A stretch of 64,000 nucleotides of DNA. Origin: JACVRW01 sp963826165. Its GTDB lineage: Bacteria > Actinomycetota > Thermoleophilia > Solirubrobacterales > Thermoleophilaceae. Location of the stretch: assembly GCA_963826165.1 (NCBI GenBank), contig CAWGWC010000016.1:248001-312000 (forward strand), read 5' to 3'. The number at the start of each line of letters is the position of its first letter. The first letter of the stretch is position 1. This document shows, in pieces, positions 42,101-52,207 of the stretch. The position numbers and the translations under genes are program-made. A model generated the notes under the pieces. That model saw only the letters and a list, made by a program, of their open reading frames with translations, did no database searches and was not told the origin of the DNA.

Positions 42101-43977
42101 CCGGCGACGTGTTCGGCAACGGGATGCTGCTCTCCAAGCGGATCCGCCTGGTGGCCGCGTTCAACCACCGCGAGATCTTCATCGACCCCGATCCCGACCC
42201 GGAGGCGAGCTGGGAGGAGCGCAAGCGGCTGTTCGGTCTGCCGCGCTCGTCGTGGTCGGATTACGACCGAGAGCTGATCTCGTCCGGTGGCGGGGTCTGG
42301 CCGCGGACGGCCAAGTCGGTCGAGCTGTCCGAGGAGGCGCAGGAGCTGCTCGGGCTGGAGAGCTCGCGGCTCACGCCCAACGAGCTGATCCGCGCGCTGC
42401 TGCGCTCGCACGTGGACCTGATCTGGAACGGCGGCATCGGGACCTACGTCAAGGCGTCCGCCGAGACGCATGCCGACGCCGGGGACAAGACCAACGACAG
42501 CGTGCGGGTGAACGGCGACGAGCTGCGCTGCCGCGTGGTGGGCGAGGGCGGCAACCTGGGCTTTACCCAGCCCGGGCGGGTGGAGTACGCGCTGGGCGGC
42601 GGGCGCATCAACACGGACGCCATCGACAACTCGGCCGGAGTGGACTGCTCGGATCGCGAGGTCAACATCAAGATCCTGCTCGGCGCCGTGGTCGGGGCGG
42701 GCGACATGACGATCAAGCAGCGCGACGCGCTGCTGGCCCGGATGACGGACGCCGTGGCCGACCTCGTGCTCAAGGACAACTACGAGCAGGCCGAGACACT
42801 GAGCCTGGCCGAGGAGCAGGCGCCCTCGATGCTCGAGGTCCACCAGCGCTTCATCCGTGCGCTGGAGAGCGCAGCACGTCTGGACCGCGAGCTGGAGGCG
42901 CTGCCCGACGAGGAGGAGCTCGCCGACCGGGCGCGTGAGCATCGCGGTCTCACCCGCCCCGAGCTGGCCGTGCTGCTCGCCTTCTCCAAGGTCTTCCTCT
43001 ACGCCGCGCTGCTCGACTCCGACGTGCCCGAGGACCCCTATCTGTCGGCCGAGCTGCCGCGCTACTTCCCGCCGCAGCTGCCGGACGAGTTCCGCCAGGT
43101 GATGGGCGCTCACCGCCTGGGCCGGGAGATCGTGGCCACCCAGGTGGTCAACAACATGCTGCACGGCGGCGGCATCACCTTCGCCTTCCGGCTGCACGAG
43201 GAGACCGGCGCGCCGGGGTCGGAGATCGCTCGCGCGTACGCGGTTGCCCGCGAGGTGTTCGAGATGCGGCCCCAGTGGAACGACATCGAGGCCCTCGACA
43301 ACGAGGTGGACCCCGACATCCAGCTGGCCATGCTGCTAGAGGGACGCCGGCTGATCGAGCGCGGCTCACGCTGGCTGCTGCGCAACCGGCGCGCGCCGAT
43401 GGACATCACCTCGACGGTGGAGCACTTCTTCCCCGGCGCCCAGGTGCTCTACGGCTCCGTGGCCAAGCTGCTCGACCCGGAGGACCTGGAGCCGATGGCC
43501 CAGCGCGTCGACGAGCTGCGCACCGCCGGCGTGCCGGACGAGCTCGCCACGCGCGTGGCCTCGCTGTCCACCATGTACGCCACCTTCGACGTCGTGGAGG
43601 TGGCTGAGGAGAGCGGCCTGCACGTGGAGGCGGTGGCGGCCGTCCACTTTCGTCTCGGGCGGCGACTCCACATCCACTGGCTGCGCGACCGCATAGTCGC
43701 GCTCGGGCGTGAGGACCGCTGGAAGGCCATGGCCCGGGCGGCGCTGCGCGACGACCTGTACTCGATCCATCGCGCCCTCACCGCCCAGGTGCTTCAGGAC
43801 GGCCCGCGCCTGGAGAGCCCGGGCGAGCGCGTGGACGGCTGGGTCGAGGCCCAGCCCGGGGCCGAGCGCTGCCTTCAGACCCTCGCGGACATCCGCGCGG
43901 GCCGCACCTTCGACCTGACCACGCTGTCGGTGGGGGTCCGCGCGGTGCGCAACCTGGTGGGCGCGCCCCAGGCCTGA
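39139..43977 (+). CDS. gdh: NAD-specific glutamate dehydrogenase, large (about 180 kDa) type
   Basis: Catalyses glutamate to 2-oxoglutarate plus ammonium, mostly catabolic. The 1612-residue product has the full GDH_N-type regulatory region (to about 700), then the catalytic core with RGGLRWSDRREDFRTEVLGL, AQMVKNAVIVPVGAKGGF (substrate lysines), DITDN-like DVTDNIAGD, the NAD fold VVGIGDMSGDVFGNG, and GEGGNLGFTQPGR, followed by the helical C-terminal region. Start GTG at 39139. The stop abuts the stop of the convergent gene. Together with the type III GS it covers both directions of glutamate nitrogen flow. Confidence 0.95.
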   Translation: MSVREADEALIEEVCSRVRELSEDGSADAEAFVRQFYRWISPEDIAERDPLDLYGLAVGLLGFARRRAPGETKLRVYNPQFETHGWQSTHTAVEVVTDDKPFLIDSVTMELNRRGYGVHLIIHPVLDVRRDGDGELEELLAPPTADSPDEDRAIAESVIHVEVDRQTDPARLEEMQAHVLRVIGEVGAAVDDWPEMRERAHELAAELRDSPPPGLDEEEVAESRAFVEWLEDHNFTFLGYRDYELIEDDDELSLRAVAGSGLGILRQSGSEPRSRSFDKLPPEVRALALEPHLLNLTKANSRATVHRPSYLDYVGIKRFDAEGNVVGERRFLGLYTHTAYESRLAEIPILRRKSAAVLRRAAFPHGSHNEKALIEVLEAHPRDELFQVSPDELFETAIGILHLGERQRLRLFVRRDRFGRFFSCLVFVPRDRFNTENRRRIEAILRDVTHAKAIDYTTRVSESVLVRLHYMAYIEPGRQPEVDTRQVELLLVAATRSWVDDFEQALLEDQGEERGTRLFRRYGDAFPTAYRADWVARSALADLRHLEKLPDGAGLEISLYRPLEAAPGVLRAKLYRGGRPLALSDVLPLFENMGVQVADERPYAIKPRDGEAAWIYDFGLVHRGHGDPDAAAVREAFQEAFARTWEGEVENDGYNRLVLAAGLTWRDVTVLRAVARYLRQTGSTYSDRYVEDVLTSHPDVAAMLLELFRTRFDPARADPQGATELGRRIEKTIDAVESLDRDLILRRFLSVVRATLRTNFFRTDADGNHRPYLSFKLDPTALSWLPEPRPAFEIFVYSPRTEGVHLRGGRVARGGLRWSDRREDFRTEVLGLMKAQMVKNAVIVPVGAKGGFVVKRPPEGDDREQLLAEVEACYRTFIRGLLDVTDNIAGDEIVPPPDVVRYDGDDPYLVVAADKGTATFSDMANEVAAEYDYWLGDAFASGGSSGYDHKRMGITAAGAWESVKRHFRELGHNVSSQPFSVVGIGDMSGDVFGNGMLLSKRIRLVAAFNHREIFIDPDPDPEASWEERKRLFGLPRSSWSDYDRELISSGGGVWPRTAKSVELSEEAQELLGLESSRLTPNELIRALLRSHVDLIWNGGIGTYVKASAETHADAGDKTNDSVRVNGDELRCRVVGEGGNLGFTQPGRVEYALGGGRINTDAIDNSAGVDCSDREVNIKILLGAVVGAGDMTIKQRDALLARMTDAVADLVLKDNYEQAETLSLAEEQAPSMLEVHQRFIRALESAARLDRELEALPDEEELADRAREHRGLTRPELAVLLAFSKVFLYAALLDSDVPEDPYLSAELPRYFPPQLPDEFRQVMGAHRLGREIVATQVVNNMLHGGGITFAFRLHEETGAPGSEIARAYAVAREVFEMRPQWNDIEALDNEVDPDIQLAMLLEGRRLIERGSRWLLRNRRAPMDITSTVEHFFPGAQVLYGSVAKLLDPEDLEPMAQRVDELRTAGVPDELATRVASLSTMYATFDVVEVAEESGLHVEAVAAVHFRLGRRLHIHWLRDRIVALGREDRWKAMARAALRDDLYSIHRALTAQVLQDGPRLESPGERVDGWVEAQPGAERCLQTLADIRAGRTFDLTTLSVGVRAVRNLVGAPQA

Positions 43978-43984
43978 TCAGGCC
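43971..43984. other. Perfect 14-bp palindrome holding both convergent stop codons
   Basis: GGCCTGATCAGGCC: the TGA of the GDH gene and the TGA of the thioester-reductase-like gene abut at the centre (TGATCA). The two genes therefore have zero spacing. As a loopless hairpin it is a poor terminator, and its role, if any, is open. Confidence 0.6.
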
Positions 43985-45147
43985 GGCACGGCGGCCAGCG
44001 CCTGCGCCCGGCCGACACGCTCTCGGCCCCAGCTGCAGTCGACGGCAAAGTCGAGCAGCCGCTCGAAGTAGGCGCCCAGCGGCGGCACGTCCACCTTCAG
44101 CGGGTCGAGGTGAGCCCGCGTGGCCTCCGAGGCGAACCGCACCCGCCCCGCGAAATAGGGAAAGAAGACCTCCCCCTGCTCGAGCCAGCGTCGCCGCGCA
44201 GGGCTCGAACGACGCTTGAGCACGGGGTCCACGAATCGCCGGTACAGCGCCGGGGACATCATCCGCACCGGCGGTCCGTCGAGGTAGCTCACCGCCCGGT
44301 CGACCAGCTCGCCCACGCTCGCCGCCTCGGGCCCGGCCACGAGGTGGAAGGTCCGCCCCGCGCCTGCGTCGCCGAGGGCCAGGACGGCCTTGGCCACGTA
44401 GCTGACCGGCACCACGTCAACCGGCGCGGAACGCCGCGCCGGCACAACGGGCAGCATGCCGCGGGCGTAGGCTCTCAGGGGCGTGTAGATCACGTTGAAG
44501 GAGGCGGTCCAGCCGCTGCGGTCGTCACCGACCACGATGCTGGGCCGGAAGATCTGCGCGGGAAGGCGCTCGAAATGGCCACGCACGAGCTCCTCGGCCT
44601 CCCACTTCGTGCGCTCGTAAGTGTTGTGGAAGCGCTGACCCACATCGTGGTCGTGCTCGGAGAACAGGCCGCGGTGATCGCCGGCCACGTACGCCGTCGA
44701 GACGTGAGCGAAGCGATCGAGCCCGCCGGCCGCCTGGCAGTCCCAGGCCAGCTCGAGTACCCGGCGCGTCCCCTCCACGTTGATGGCCCGGGCCCGCTCC
44801 AGCGGCAGCGAGAAGGACACGGACGCGGCGCAGTGGATGATCTCGCCGACCTGCTCGGCCAGCTCGGCACGGCGCTCTTCGGATAGGCCGAGGCCGGGCC
44901 GCTCCAGGTCGGCCGCGAGCGCAACCACCCGGCCGGGATGAGCATCGGCGTCGCCGGTGAGCGAGGCCATGGTGGCCCGCAGCCGGGCTGCCGCTTCCTC
45001 GTCGCTCCCCGCCCGAACCGGCGCCCACACCCGGCGATCGGTGTCCTCTAGAAGCCGCGCCAACAGCTCCATACCGAGGAAGCCGGTCGAACCGGTGAGG
45101 AGGAGGTCGCCCCGGGTGCGGGCGCCGGTGTCGGAGGGGAGGAGCAT
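43978..45147 (-). CDS. NAD(P)-binding extended SDR, thioester-reductase/male-sterility type
   Basis: A 389-residue stand-alone reductase-domain protein. Seen: nucleotide motif TGSTGFLGMELLARLL near 20, ADLERPGLGLS, FAHVSTAYVAGDHRG, the catalytic YERTKWEAEELV (YxxxK) near 180, and IFRPSIVVGD. The family reduces acyl thioesters to aldehydes or alcohols when fused to carrier proteins; as a free protein it may make fatty alcohols or act on lipid intermediates. Upstream are two direct GGTCCAAA repeats. It is the next gene after the DrrAB-type exporter on the same strand. Confidence 0.82.
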   Translation of the reverse strand: MLLPSDTGARTRGDLLLTGSTGFLGMELLARLLEDTDRRVWAPVRAGSDEEAAARLRATMASLTGDADAHPGRVVALAADLERPGLGLSEERRAELAEQVGEIIHCAASVSFSLPLERARAINVEGTRRVLELAWDCQAAGGLDRFAHVSTAYVAGDHRGLFSEHDHDVGQRFHNTYERTKWEAEELVRGHFERLPAQIFRPSIVVGDDRSGWTASFNVIYTPLRAYARGMLPVVPARRSAPVDVVPVSYVAKAVLALGDAGAGRTFHLVAGPEAASVGELVDRAVSYLDGPPVRMMSPALYRRFVDPVLKRRSSPARRRWLEQGEVFFPYFAGRVRFASEATRAHLDPLKVDVPPLGAYFERLLDFAVDCSWGRERVGRAQALAAVPA

Positions 45148-45183
45148 CCATCACCCAGGTTGGCGACCATCGGCCGTTCTGAC

Positions 45184-45210
45184 TTTGGACCGCTGTCGGA
45201 GATTTGGACC
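45184..45210 (-). promoter_or_regulatory. Direct repeat GGTCCAAA x 2 upstream of the thioester-reductase-like gene
   Basis: On the minus strand GGTCCAAA occurs at 45210-45203 and 45191-45184, 19 bases apart (about two helical turns), ending 37 bases before the ATG at 45147. Spacing and position suggest tandem activator or repressor sites; the protein is unknown. Confidence 0.4.
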
Positions 45211-45214
45211 CTGG

Positions 45215-45235
45215 GACTCGACCGGTGGTCGAGTC
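45215..45235 (-). terminator. Terminator-like hairpin after the ABC permease
   Basis: Perfect 9-bp inverted repeat gactcgacc / ggtcgagtc with a 3-base loop, 10 bases past the stop of the permease gene at 45245. It separates the exporter from the next gene on the same strand. Confidence 0.6.
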
Positions 45236-45244
45236 GCCTGACGA

Positions 45245-46012
45245 TCAGTCGATCAGCCGGGCGGTCATGCGCGAGATGGCCACGCGCCACAGCGCCACCG
45301 CGAACACCACGAGGGCGCCAACCCGGAGCAGGTCCGTGACCTCGAACCCGAAGCAGGCGTGGCGCACCAGCTCCACCAGCTGATGAAGAGGATTGAACTG
45401 GGCGGCCACCTGGACGCCCTCGGGAAGCTCGTCGATCGGGAAGAAGGTGCCGGCGACGAGGAACAGCGGAGTGATCACCAGGGTGGTGACGTAGCTGAAC
45501 TGATCGATCTTCGACACGCTGCCCGCCACGGCGATCCCGAACGCCGCGAACCCGAGCGCGGTGATGAAGGCGAACAGGGGCACGACCAGCATCCCCGGCG
45601 AGGGATCGAGTCCGAACAGCATCGACACGAGGAGCGGAAAGCAGCCGTAGAAGCCGGAGCGGATCCCGATCCACAGCATCTCGGCGGTCACCAGCTCCTC
45701 CACGTCGACCGGCGCCGCCATGATCGCGTCGTAGGTGCGCTGAAAGCGCTCCTTGACGAACGTGCCGAACATGGCCGGCAGCGCGCTGGAGAAGATGACG
45801 GCGGTGGCCACCATGCCCGTCCCGACGAACTCCACGTAGCTGAGCCCATCCACCCGGTCGACGATCGTCGCCCCCAGGCCGAGCCCGAAGGCCAGCAGGT
45901 AGACCACCGGCTCGAGCAGGCTGGAGAAGGTGGTGGCCTTCCAGAAGGTGCGGAAGTTGGCCACCTCGCGGCTCATCACGCCGCCGATGGCCGCGGGCTC
46001 GAGGCGCCGCAT
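45245..46012 (-). CDS. ABC-2 type exporter permease (DrrB-like)
   Basis: A 255-residue integral membrane protein with six predicted spans; the ABC-2 signature region (FGIAVAGSVSKIDQFSYVTTLVITPLFLVAGTFFPID) lies near 170-205, and the final phrase LNPLHQLVELVR (here FNPLHQLVELVR) is typical. The product exports drugs, polyketides or lipids together with the ATPase encoded upstream; the genes abut with no gap (46012/46013). Confidence 0.88.
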   Translation of the reverse strand: MRRLEPAAIGGVMSREVANFRTFWKATTFSSLLEPVVYLLAFGLGLGATIVDRVDGLSYVEFVGTGMVATAVIFSSALPAMFGTFVKERFQRTYDAIMAAPVDVEELVTAEMLWIGIRSGFYGCFPLLVSMLFGLDPSPGMLVVPLFAFITALGFAAFGIAVAGSVSKIDQFSYVTTLVITPLFLVAGTFFPIDELPEGVQVAAQFNPLHQLVELVRHACFGFEVTDLLRVGALVVFAVALWRVAISRMTARLID

Positions 46013-46903
46013 CTACTCGGCCTCCTCGCCGGTGAGCAGGACGAACACGTCCTCGAGCGAGGCCCGGCGCTTGATGGCGTCGTCGGGAATCGCGCCGTTG
46101 CGGGCGCGCTCTGCGCCCATGATGGCCACGGCCGGGCCGGCCGGACGCACGAACAGGTCCTCGGCCTGGGCCTTCTCGCGTACCTCGGCCAGGCGCGCCG
46201 GGGGGCCGTACACCTCGGCCGTCTCGCGCCCGGCGTGCTCCAAGATCAGCTCGCTCGGCCGGCCGCGGTCGAGCACCTTGCCGTGCGCCATCACCGCCAC
46301 CTCGTCGGCCAGCCGCTCGGCCTCCTCGATGTAGTGGGTGGACATGAGGATGGTCGCGCCGTCGTTGCGCAGGCCGTCGATGAGCGACCACAGCTCGGTG
46401 CGGATCTGGGGGTCGAGGCCCACCGTCGGCTCGTCGAGGAGCAGCAGCCGCGGATTGTGCACCAGGCCGCGCGCCAGCAGCAGCCGGCGGCGCATGCCGC
46501 CCGAGAGCTTGTCCACGGCGTCCCGGCGTCGCTCGGTGAGCCGGGCCAGCGCCAGGCTGCGGTCGACCGCCTCCTTCACGTCTCGCACCCGGTACAGGCG
46601 TGCGAAGACCGCGAGGTTGTCCTCGACCGTCACGTCCACGTCGAGGTTGTCGAGCTGAGGCACCACGCCCATCTCGGCGCGGGCCTCCTTCGACTCCTCC
46701 GGGAGGGAGTGGCCGAGCACCCGGATCGAGCCTTCGTCGGCCACGGCCTGCCCGGTGAGCATGCGCATGGTGGTGCTCTTCCCGGCGCCGTTCGGGCCCA
46801 GCAGACCGAGACACGTGCCCTCCGGCACGTCGAGGTCGAGACCGTCGACGGCCCGGATGGTGCCGAAGGTCTTCACGACGCCCTTTAGCTCAATTGCCGC
46901 CAT
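46013..46903 (-). CDS. ABC transporter ATPase (DrrA-like)
   Basis: A 296-residue ATPase of the daunorubicin-resistance/ABC-2 group, start ATG at 46903 (MAAIELKG). Walker A GPNGAGKST near 38, Q-loop PQLDNLDVD, signature LSGGMRRRLLLARGL near 133, Walker B LLLLDEPTVGLDP, and the His loop MSTHYIEEAERL. The C-terminal domain ends with RASLEDVFVLLTGEE, the usual DrrA tail. Forms one exporter with the following permease. Substrate cannot be told. Confidence 0.92.
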   Translation of the reverse strand: MAAIELKGVVKTFGTIRAVDGLDLDVPEGTCLGLLGPNGAGKSTTMRMLTGQAVADEGSIRVLGHSLPEESKEARAEMGVVPQLDNLDVDVTVEDNLAVFARLYRVRDVKEAVDRSLALARLTERRRDAVDKLSGGMRRRLLLARGLVHNPRLLLLDEPTVGLDPQIRTELWSLIDGLRNDGATILMSTHYIEEAERLADEVAVMAHGKVLDRGRPSELILEHAGRETAEVYGPPARLAEVREKAQAEDLFVRPAGPAVAIMGAERARNGAIPDDAIKRRASLEDVFVLLTGEEAE

Positions 46904-47119
46904 CCACCCGAGACTACGCACGAGCCCGCGCGCCGGCTTGGACGGAATTGACGCTGCATACTGGTCGGTGGGGCTGCGCTAGACGTGAGCCACGAGCAGG
47001 CCGCGTGACACCGGGGCGAAAGCGCCCGCGGGATCTTTGGACAGCTGTACAAGGCCGCCCGGCCCGGGCGTATATAGCTTTGACGGCGCCCGGAACCAGC
47101 CAGGAGGACTCCTCACGAC
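46904..47119. other. Divergent intergenic region before type III glutamine synthetase
   Basis: 216 bases. Contains the glnA-type ribosome site CAGGAGGAC 10 bases before the ATG at 47120 and an AT-rich hexamer tatata at about 47081. A TGTACA box about 19 bases upstream of it could be a -35 element, but this is weak. No GlnR or NtcA-like consensus was recognised. Confidence 0.4.
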
Positions 47120-49262
<2,143 letters not shown>

Positions 49263-49270
<8 letters not shown>

Positions 49271-50309
49271 GGATCTCCGCCGGCAACCCGAAGCTCGCGA
49301 AGACCTCCGGGCTGACGAACCCGCAGATCTCCCCGATCCGTCCGTCACGCAGCGTGATCACCTGGAGGACGGTGGGCAGGTGCACCCCGCGCTCGGGGTC
49401 CCAGCTGTAGGTGGCGAACGCGGGCTGGCCGTTCGCGCTGGTCTGCAGAACCCGCACGCGCCGGTTGCCCTCGGCGTTGTAGGCACGACCCGAGAAGGCC
49501 CACTCGGTCAGGAACACGAGCACGTCGGGGCCTCGGTACCAGGTGGGCATCGGCGGCATCGTGAGGGTGGCGTCGTCAGCGAGCATCGCGGCGATCGCGT
49601 CGACGTCGCCTCGCTCCCAGGCGTCCACGTAGGTGGTGACCATCTGCTCGAGCTGCTCGTCGCCCAGGTTGCGCAGCGCGGTCTGCTGACTCTGCTCGGG
49701 CGCGCGTTCGTCCATCGCCGCGCGGGCACGCTGCATCGCGCTGTTGACCGAGGCGACCGTGCTGTCGAGCGCCTCCGCCACCTCGCGTGCGGAGAAGCCG
49801 AGCACCTCACGGAGGATGAGGACGGCGCGCTGGCGCGGGGCCAGGTGCTGCAGCGCAGCGACGAAGGCCAGCTCCACGCTCTCGCGCTGCTCGTAGCGCG
49901 CATCGGGGGCGGCTCGCTCGTCGGTGAGCGCGCCGTCGGGATACGGCTCCACCCAGACCGACTCCACGAGCGGCCTTCCCGGTCCGTCGTGAGGATCGCT
50001 CGACGGGCCGTAGTCGAGCGGCAGGACCCGCTTGGGCCGGCGCGCGATGGCGTTGAGGCAGGTATTGGTGGCGATCCGGTAGAGCCACGAGCGCAGCGAG
50101 CTGCGGCCCTCGAAGCGCCCGAGAGCGCGCCACGCCCTGAGCAGTGTCTCCTGCAGGGCGTCCTCGGCGTCGTGGGTCGAGCCCAGCATGCGGTAGCAGT
50201 GCGCGTGCAGCTCGCCTCGCAGCGGCGCCACCAGACGCTCGAACGCACCCTCGTCACCCGCGCGAGCCGCTCTGAGCTCGGAGTCCGCCGTCTCGATGCC
50301 GGCCTTCAT
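49263..50309 (-). CDS. ECF-type sigma factor with a C-terminal SnoaL-like domain
   Basis: A 348-residue sigma factor of the ECF41/SigJ-SigG group. Start ATG at 50309 (MKAGIETADSE); a longer frame overlaps the upstream gene. Region 2: GSTHDAEDALQETLLRAWRAL; region 4: LAPRQRAVLILREVLGFSAREVAEALDSTVASVNS; residues 215-348 form a SnoaL/NTF2-like domain (YVDAWERGDVDAIAAMLADDATL, MPPMPTWYRGPD) that in this group modulates activity in place of an anti-sigma factor. Its start overlaps the stop of the membrane protein gene upstream by 4 bases. Confidence 0.92.
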
Positions 50310-51124
50310 GTCTCCCGACGATAGTTCCCGCGTCTGGCGATCAGCACGCCGGCCGCCATCACCGCCAGGCCGGCGACGGCCAGGAGGAGCGCCCACGTGT
50401 AGAGGTCGTTGAAGTACACGTCGAACAGCGCTCCGGCCACGTCTTCGAGCTGGCTCTCGGAGACCGCCAGCTCGCGGCTCAATGCCAGCCCGACGCCCAG
50501 GCCCGCGGCCGCGACGGTGGTGGCCATGCCCACCACGATCAGCGCCCGCGCCCGCCGCCGAGCCACCGCGATCGAGCCCGCGAAGGCCGCCATGGTGAGC
50601 AGCGGCAACAGCACGCCGAGCCGGCGCACCTCGGCGTTCGAGAGGAGCGGGTCCGCGGCGGTCTCGTTGCGACGTACGAGCTCCAGCTCCAAGTCGAGCT
50701 GCGCCGGCAGCCGGCGCGCCAGGCGAGGGTCGGCCGCGCGCAGCTCCTCTCTCAGGAGCGGAACCGCCGCGTCGAGGTTCAGGGTCGCCACGGACCCCTC
50801 CCGGACCAGGAAGAACAGCCTGGTCTCCAGCACCGCCTCCTCGAACAGGCGCCGGAACTCGTCCGAGGCGACCACGGCTGCGATGCGTGGCCGGAGCACG
50901 TCCTCCACCCGGGCCACGGCACGCGCCCCGAAGCGATCCTCGATCGCTAACAGCGTCTCGCGCTCGAGCGCCACGCGCACCGCGGACTCATCGAGCGCGG
51001 TCAGCGAGCGATCGGCGAACGCGGTGGGGTCCACTACCTGCTCGCGCGTGTAGAACGCGGCCACCGCGAACGGGAGCACGAGCGCGCCGAGCACGGCGAG
51101 CGCGACGCTGAGGAAAGATCGCAC
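50306..51124 (-). CDS. Membrane protein with large extracytoplasmic N-terminal domain, unknown function
   Basis: 272 residues. N-terminal membrane anchor or signal at about 5-25, then a polar helical domain of about 140 residues (DRSLTALDESAVRVALERETLL, EFRRLFEEAVLETRLFF) likely outside, then three C-terminal spans (about 175-192, 197-217, 242-262). No family recognised; actinobacterial homologues are annotated hypothetical. It overlaps the sigma factor start by 4 bases, so it could act with that sigma factor in an envelope response, which is inference. Confidence 0.75.
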   Translation of the reverse strand: MRSFLSVALAVLGALVLPFAVAAFYTREQVVDPTAFADRSLTALDESAVRVALERETLLAIEDRFGARAVARVEDVLRPRIAAVVASDEFRRLFEEAVLETRLFFLVREGSVATLNLDAAVPLLREELRAADPRLARRLPAQLDLELELVRRNETAADPLLSNAEVRRLGVLLPLLTMAAFAGSIAVARRRARALIVVGMATTVAAAGLGVGLALSRELAVSESQLEDVAGALFDVYFNDLYTWALLLAVAGLAVMAAGVLIARRGNYRRET

Positions 51125-51134
51125 CCGGATAGTT

Positions 51135-52202
51135 CTAGAGGGACAGCACGTGAGCCGTCTTTGGCTCCACCCGTCCGTCGAGCACCTCGCGGTACGCGCT
51201 CTCGACGGCGTCGAAGCCCTGCCCGCGGGTCACCTCGAGCCAGCCGCCGGCCCAGTCGCAGAACGGATGCCAGGCCTCGGCGATCCGCTCCAGCAGGCTC
51301 TCAGTCCCCCAGTCGGAGGCCCGCTTTCGCATGCGATCGGGAGCGAAGAAGAGCGTGGGCGGCGGTCCCGGCAGCTCGCCCTGACCCGCCGCGGGCTCCT
51401 CCCAGTGGGTGAGCCCGACCGCCATGCTCACCGCGAGCTCGTCACGAAACTGCGAGTGGACCGCCAGGCGCACGCCGGCGTCTCCGGCGATATCCACGTA
51501 GGAGGCGGGCTCGCGCTCGAGCGAGCCGATGTCGTCGTAGTCCACGCAGCGGTCGTACAGGTCGAGGCTCTCGACGAGGTCCACGTTGCGAGACGAGGTG
51601 AGACCCACCACCTCCGCCTCTTCGCGCTGCGCGAGGAGATAGGCCACCGCGATCGCTGTCTTGCTCGAGGCGCTGGAGATCAGGATCGGACCGCGATCGG
51701 CCAGCCCCTCGTCCGCAAGCTGGTCGTCGATCAGGAACGCGGTGGCGAACAGCGGACGCAGGAGCATCTGCAGGTCCTCGGTTTCAGCCCGGTAGAGCCC
51801 GTCGCCAGCGGTGAGGGTGTAGAGCTGGTAGGCCGCGGGCAGCTCGGCGCGGTGCGGAGAGGCGTCCACGAAAGAGCCCCGGCCGACGACCTCGGGCGTC
51901 ACGACGAGGTGGGTCGAGACCGGGAGGTAGCCGTAGACCCGCGCACCCGGCTCGACGCCCTCGGCCTCCGAGCGCTCAACCTCCGCAAACCCCCACACCG
52001 GAAGGCGGCCCCAGCCTTCGGGCGCGGGAAAGAAGCGCCAGTAGGACATCGCCTCGCCGAATACGGCGTAGGTGACGTTGTTGGAGGTGAGGCCGAACGT
52101 GTCGACGCGCAGCAGCGCCTGGCCCGCCTCGATCTCCGGAGTCTCCGAGTCCACCGTGCGACAGCTGCGCAGGTCGTCGCGCTTGATCAGGAAGTCCGAC
52201 AT
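51135..52202 (-). CDS. DUF2855 family oxidoreductase-like protein
   Basis: 355 residues, start ATG at 52202 (MSDFLIKRDD). The protein resembles a medium-chain dehydrogenase/quinone-oxidoreductase fold: a GroES-like N-terminal part (GQALLRVDTFGLTSNNVTYAVFG, GFAEVERSEAEGVEPGARVYGY) and a Rossmann-like part (ILISSASSKTAIAVAYLLAQ). It is placed in DUF2855 by its opening and the YWRFFPAP phrase; no substrate is known. Starts 5 bases after the stop of the upstream secreted protein. Confidence 0.78.
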   Translation of the reverse strand: MSDFLIKRDDLRSCRTVDSETPEIEAGQALLRVDTFGLTSNNVTYAVFGEAMSYWRFFPAPEGWGRLPVWGFAEVERSEAEGVEPGARVYGYLPVSTHLVVTPEVVGRGSFVDASPHRAELPAAYQLYTLTAGDGLYRAETEDLQMLLRPLFATAFLIDDQLADEGLADRGPILISSASSKTAIAVAYLLAQREEAEVVGLTSSRNVDLVESLDLYDRCVDYDDIGSLEREPASYVDIAGDAGVRLAVHSQFRDELAVSMAVGLTHWEEPAAGQGELPGPPPTLFFAPDRMRKRASDWGTESLLERIAEAWHPFCDWAGGWLEVTRGQGFDAVESAYREVLDGRVEPKTAHVLSL

Positions 52203-52207
52203 CCCGT

